Assembly (NCBI GenBank): GCA_037577475.1
Contig: CM075197.1
Span: 12,847,018-12,911,017 of the forward strand
Direction of reading: 5' to 3'
Length of the DNA stretch: 64,000 nt
DNA from: Chaunax sp. Z400
Lineage: Eukaryota > Chordata > Actinopteri > Lophiiformes > Chaunacidae
In this document: positions 59,570 to 64,000 of the stretch, one piece after another
Position numbering within the stretch: position 1 is the first letter of the stretch
How the letters are laid out: each line of letters opens with the position of its first letter
Made by a program: the position numbers and the translations under genes
Notes under the pieces: model-generated
What the model was told of the DNA's origin: nothing
The model's database searches: none
What the model saw: the letters and a program-made list of their open reading frames with translations, nothing else

Positions 59570-59697
59570 TGTTTTGCAGGTTGGTCCTGTGCTGCTGCCT
59601 GATTCCTTTCTTCCTGAAGAGCTTCAAGGATGCGTACCATACATGCCCCCGCTGCAACAGAGTCCTGCATGTTGAGAAGAAGAAATGCTGTAAATGA
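58440..59697 (+). CDS. LITAF-domain protein (LITAF/CDIP-like), 4 coding exons, complete
   Basis: Monotopic membrane protein of late endosomes and lysosomes in the family of LITAF/SIMPLE. Exons: 58440-58470, 58585-58665, 58806-59004, 59580-59697, phases consistent, 142 residues. The N-terminus is short and Pro/Ser/Thr-rich (FTPPESSPSTTP) without the PPxY or PSAP motifs of human LITAF. The LITAF domain spans about 70-142: first zinc knuckle CTSC (74-77), membrane-embedded hydrophobic helix about 92-119 rich in Cys, second knuckle CPRC (126-129). The C-terminus ends VEKKKCCK instead of the usual YKRL-type end. The start is the first ATG, five bases after a plausible acceptor, which implies a non-coding upstream exon. 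A candidate poly(A) signal is at 60534-60539. Fish carry several LITAF-like paralogues, so I give no symbol. Confidence 0.88.
59485..59570. repeat. (TG)n tract directly before the last LITAF-gene exon
   Basis: About 39 GT dinucleotides, then ATGTGTGTG, then TTTTGCAG|G. The tract occupies the polypyrimidine region of the acceptor at 59578-59579. Confidence 0.95.
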
Positions 59698-60545
59698 TGA
59701 ACAAGAGGGCAGAAATGGACCCATAGAAACATATGAAGCAACATCCTCTTGCTATAATTTGCATTTGGGATGGAGCTTATTTCTATGGCTAAGCCACTGC
59801 GAATCAAAATTAAACATCATATTATTGGCAGGGAAAAATAATAAAAAGACCATTTAAGATCTGACAATACACAGATATTAAATTATCTTTTAAATTAACT
59901 TTTAAAGCACTGGTACGTTAAATCAAGCACAAAATTCACTTTTTGGGAACTGTTTTACTTTTTTCAGCATAAAAACCCCATAAGGTTTTGCAGGTGTACT
60001 CATGCAGTATTAGTCTGTATTGATGAAAGGTAATAGGGCTCTACCTTTAGAGTTGGGCTCTATGTTGATTCTAATTCCTACTCATGAAGGAAATCTAAGT
60101 TATTTTCCAACAAGCACCAGTTTACATGCAAGGTTTAAAGATGAAGGACTTAATCCACAGCAGTACTCTGTGATCCAGTGACAGCAGAATAATGTGGTTG
60201 AACTGGCCTGCTCACAGCTAACTGAAAGAAAAGCCGAATCTTCACAGGTATTCAAATTAGATGACGTTAGCATGAATGAAACAGGTTTGCTGTTCACATT
60301 AACATTAAATGCACCAGACTCAGAAAAGAAAATGTAAAAAGCATTAGTGTACCTTGTTTTGAATCCATCATTGTACTGGATAGATGGCAGTTTAGTCAGT
60401 GAATAACATTTACCACCTCCTGTTATCTTTCAATGGCAAACAGTGTCAAGAGATTGGTTGTATTTTTATATCCTATAAGTCCTATAAGAGGCCATCTGTG
60501 ATATATTTCTAGTGTGTTTGTTTGTAACACCTTAATAAACAAAAA
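59698..60545 (+). other. 3' UTR of the LITAF-domain gene
   Basis: Runs from the stop to the AATAAA at 60534-60539. The last ~430 bp are duplicated at about 53560-53950, where the corresponding AATAAA (53944-53949) lies in sequence with no LITAF exons upstream. Confidence 0.5.
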
Positions 60546-60739
60546 TTTAAAAAGAGCTAAATTCAGTTTTCATTTGGTGCATCTCTTCAGCCTTGAATAA
60601 TTTGTCTTAACTCACTCGCTTTGGGTTTTTTTTTCATGGTTTCGGCTGGGCTTCTCATATGCATATAGATATCTGTGGTCATGTTCAGATTCTTTATAGA
60701 AGTTTACATTTTATATTCTTCTTCACCTTGTTCAGTCAG

Positions 60740-61565
60740 GTTGAACACATCACAGATGCTATGTTGCAACCATTTAAGAATGGATGAGCAGTGGCCTGGA
60801 AAAAAGGTCATCAGGAGGGGAACCCGACCTTCACGCAATGTTTCGACCCTCGATCACCCAACACTATCTAGTTGGCGGGTTGGCTGTGGTGACCAAATCA
60901 CTGGCCCTCTCCTTCAGGCTTCTAGCTAGTGTCCTGTCCCTGCTGGCCAATGTAATATCACATCCATTCCCACGACAAACATGATGGTACTTGATTTTAC
61001 TTGTATGCCTTCCTTATCCTCACTGCTGGGTTTGATGTGTTTGATCCTTAAACTGCCTGTTTAGGGCACTTCAATCTCTTTCCTAACAATGGAGGTGCTC
61101 TGCATGTGTTGTTGGGTAGATTCAGGTGCTAAGAGCGCTCTAGGACTGTGGTGCCCCTCCCCAGAGTTCTCCTGCATCTCAACAGACTGAATGTCTGTGC
61201 GATGTGCGTGAATCACTCTTGTCCACACTTGGACCTGGTCCGATGTATCCTGAACATCCCCAATGTCCTTTTCCTCTCTGTGACCATTGTTTCCGTCCTG
61301 GTCTATCCTCCCTGAGTCTATCCTCCCCCTTCTTGAATGACTCTGGGAGTATTGCTCATTTGTCATTTCAGTTGCCTTCTTGTTGCGTCCTCGTGAGTTC
61401 TGCACCAGGAGCTGCTACCTCCTGTTTGCCATACCAGACTTTTCCTGGAGTTCTGCTGTCTTTCCTGCATCACCGATCTTCCTTCGGTTGCCATCCAGAC
61501 TTTCCTGGAAGTCACTGGTTTGACTATATCAGAGAGAGTATACACAGTAGTATGTTTTATATTTG
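60740..61565. mobile_element. Unidentified ~0.8 kb insertion in duplication unit 2
   Basis: Unit 1 passes directly from 'accttgttcaatcac' to 'gatcaataattaattt' (54535-54592), whereas unit 2 has about 0.8 kb between the equivalent points. The block is GC-richer than its surroundings and holds overlapping frames on both strands (61204-61566 plus; 61061-61405 and 61363-61545 minus). I could not recognise a protein, a polymerase or an integrase in it. A decayed retroelement piece is likely. Confidence 0.4.
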
Positions 61566-62099
61566 ATCTGTATATATCTGATCAATAATTAATTTAAAGG
61601 CAGAAATGTCTCCCCGGATTTTCCCTTCCAACAAATAGTTGAGCAGGTTTAAGAATATAATTGATGAATAAGAGAGGACAGTTTTCATGTCTCCTTGTAG
61701 CAGATCTTCCATGCAGAAAAACATTCTTGTGAACATTAATTTTCCTTCAAAAACTCAACGTAGTCAAATTTTAAGTGAATGTTAATACGTGACTCAAACA
61801 TTTTTTGATGGCCCTGCTGCAACACTCCACAACATAAACTATGATCGCCTCAATGTGTCAAATCAAATCACCTGCTGTAGGAACAAATTAAAAAGAAGAG
61901 CAGCCTTTGAAAGTTACACCTGACCACACTGACTCCTTCCAGCTGCACTTGCACATTTTTGTGAATGAGGGCAGATGTTGTATGAAACAGGTTTTCATAC
62001 AACATCTGGGCTGTACTTCAAACAGCAGCTTACACACATCTCTGCCCACTGACTGCAACAGCTGGTGAAGGCAAAGACTGACCGGAATGAATGACACAG

Positions 62100-64000
62100 A
62101 AATAGGAAGAACAATATATATTTTGTTTCTTAAGGAAAGAAGACTCGACTTTTTGAATGTGATCACAGACACAACATATTTCTTAAACTTCAGCTCAACT
62201 CAGTCTTAATTCTGAAGTTTGTTCTTGGTCACATTTGTTGAAATTTGACTCTTCTCGATGTTGGTGACTGTTGTTTGGTTTAGTCAAATAAATGTAGCAT
62301 ATATTCATGTTCTACATGCCAGTGGATGTAGGGAGCAACCAGAGAGGATGACCACACCGATCTTTGACTGGTCATTATGTGGTATTCATGTAGTTACTTT
62401 AATTATATTTTTGAACAAGTCACTCTTGGTTGTTTTTGATTTAAACAGAAGGACGCTTACATCAATGTGTTGCAGCTTCTTTAAAGAAGCTTACAGAGAA
62501 GCTTACAGTTTTGTTATTGAGTACCATATAGACATTTATATGTTCTGTTGATCTGTGAAACTGTTCAATGTTAATGTCTTAATGTCTTTATGAATCTTTT
62601 GCAAGAGTCAGTCTTAAACTTATGACCCATTCAGTGTATATACACCTACATATACAGTTGATCATCATTGGTGGTGGTGGGGTCTGCCATTCCACACAGA
62701 TTTACAGTTAGCAGAAAGACTGAAAGCTTTGGATGTCATGTGACCTTTACTTTACCATTGATCATGTTTACATATTGTTTGAGCTTTTTTATGTTGATGG
62801 GCATCTGCAATTAAAAGATGAATGTATCTTTTTACTCTTGTTTTGCAGACACTGTATATTTCCCACTAACACCACAAAGATTCATCTTATAATAGCTGAT
62901 ATCTAATTATACAGTATGTAATCAGGGTAATTGTTTTTTTTATTTTATTTCATCAATACAATCATCACTTTTTGAGTCACTGCTAATGTGAACTTGTTTT
63001 GATGTATATAATTTAAAAAAAGACTCTGACCCTTTGTAAATGTTACACATTTTCACCTGGTTTATTTTGACAGTTTTTAATGTTAATAAAAATCTACGCA
63101 TCTTCTTAAACCATTTCTAAAATGCACCTTCATTGAAACAAGTTAGTTTTACTCGGTTAGAAATAATATGAAAATTTTATGTTCAATTGAATTCCCACAT
63201 ACTGTCAGGTCTGTGCATGTGTGGTGTTGTGGTGGTTAGCACTGTTGCCTCACAGCAAGAATGTTCTGTGTGGAGTTTGCATGTTCTCCATGTGTCTGTG
63301 TGCATTCCTTCCTAAGATCATTTCATAACTATATTTTAAAATGAAACTAAAAAAGCAAACTCCACTTTAAAGAACATATCTGGATCTAGATAAAATTATT
63401 TCCTGCAAAATAATAAAATAAAGTAAAATCAGCAAACCAATCACACAGACTAAATACGTTGAGTGACAAGACAATGACGAACAGGCGGCACAGAGGAGGG
63501 GAGACAAATGAAGCTATAGGTGGAAATAATCAGACACTCACAGTGGAGGGAAAAATGGAGAGGGCAAACTTAAACAAGACACAAGAAAGATGCAACAATA
63601 AACTAACATAGACAGTGAATATATGGGCACAAAACATATATTAAAACAGAGACAGGGGAACCAAAGGGACAAAACAGATGACTAGAAAAGAATACAGGAA
63701 GTGACAAGCACGAGACACGACTTGAGAACTCTTTCAAAATAAAACAGGAAATAATAAATGAAATACAGAACAATGACAGCTGCTGCTTTAAATACATAAT
63801 GGCATTCATCTGTTTTCCACTGATTGATTTGATACATAAACCTGTATATATCATCCAGGATTATAAGTAATATTATGTTCATATTAACAAACGAAGTCTG
63901 ACTTTTAATGGATGATGGCAGCTCTAACACAAGGGACGCATGAGCGAGTTAGGTAAGGGTGACTCAGCAATAACAATGACACTGAACATTTGTGATAAAA
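62100..64000. other. Right-edge region without recognised coding exons
   Basis: AT-rich sequence belonging to duplication unit 2. Only the SINE fragment near 63.2 kb and the landmarks shared with 57170-57420 (63805-64000) are recognisable. Confidence 0.5.
63215..63310 (+). repeat. tRNA-SINE head fragment
   Basis: 'ggtggttagcactgttgcct' (A-box-like, tRNA-related) followed by 'cacagcaagaatgttctgtg' and 'gtttgcatgttctccatgtg', the 5' part of the SINE family whose body is seen at 45425-45805. Confidence 0.75.

Larger units (their letters stand above)
60117..64000 (+). repeat. Segmental duplication unit 2, downstream of the LITAF-domain gene, runs off the window
   Basis: Counterpart of 53560-57420 (landmarks listed there). 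It carries an extra ~0.8 kb block at about 60740-61565 and a SINE fragment near 63.2 kb. By colinearity a second LITAF-type gene would begin about 1 kb past the right edge. Confidence 0.8.

Noticed and set aside
61204..61566. 120-codon plus-strand frame and overlapping minus-strand frames of 114 and 60 codons
   Set aside because: No recognisable domain, no splice context, and confined to an insertion inside one duplication unit; treated as repeat debris.
63215..63310. tRNA gene
   Set aside because: Only the A-box-like head of a SINE is present; no complete cloverleaf can be drawn.

Overview
The window is a stretch of ray-finned fish (teleost) nuclear DNA. It has split genes with GT-AG introns, many long CA/GT microsatellites, Tc1-like transposon fossils, a tRNA-derived SINE and a small LTR element. 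No bacterial operon, CRISPR or phage organisation is present. Exons were found by reading translated segments against remembered family features and then fixing splice sites so that every junction keeps phase. The four complete models sum to exact multiples of three.

Layout, left to right. (1) 313-10690, minus: arhgdig, Rho GDP-dissociation inhibitor gamma; exons 1-3 are here and the remaining exons lie off the left edge. (2) About 11.0-17.6 kb: intergenic, repeat-rich, with a duplicated ~0.4 kb non-coding block. (3) 18126-38816, minus: complete clcn7, the lysosomal 2Cl-/H+ exchanger, 25 coding exons and 799 residues. Its introns carry Tc1-like fossils, a 400 bp palindrome-ended LTR element and a 1.57 kb, 26-bp minisatellite. 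(4) 40466-45005, minus: complete ptx4 (pentraxin 4), 4 coding exons and 689 residues, with a long Gln/Pro-rich linker and a Ser-rich insertion in the pentraxin domain. (5) 46710-52043, plus: complete slc2a6-type (GLUT6-like) hexose transporter, 8 exons and 497 residues. (6) 58440-59697, plus: a LITAF-domain gene, 4 coding exons and 142 residues. It sits between two copies of a diverged segment (about 53.56-57.4 kb and 60.1-64.0 kb) that are about 6.6 kb apart.

The arhgdig / clcn7 / ptx4 content recalls human 16p13.3, where these genes also lie (clcn7 and ptx4 adjacent). In human, SLC2A6 is on another chromosome (9q34), so the right half is a fish-side arrangement. Three of the five products (ClC-7, the GLUT6-like transporter and the LITAF protein) are expected on late endosomes or lysosomes, and both transporters carry an N-terminal E-x-x-x-L-L type signal. 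This is a thematic coincidence; nothing in the sequence shows co-regulation.

I found no convincing new molecular system. The items most worth a second look are the LITAF segmental duplication (a further copy is predicted just right of the window), the TG tract abutting the last LITAF exon, the LTR-PBS-inverted-LTR element, the higher-order minisatellite and the remodelled PTX4 protein.
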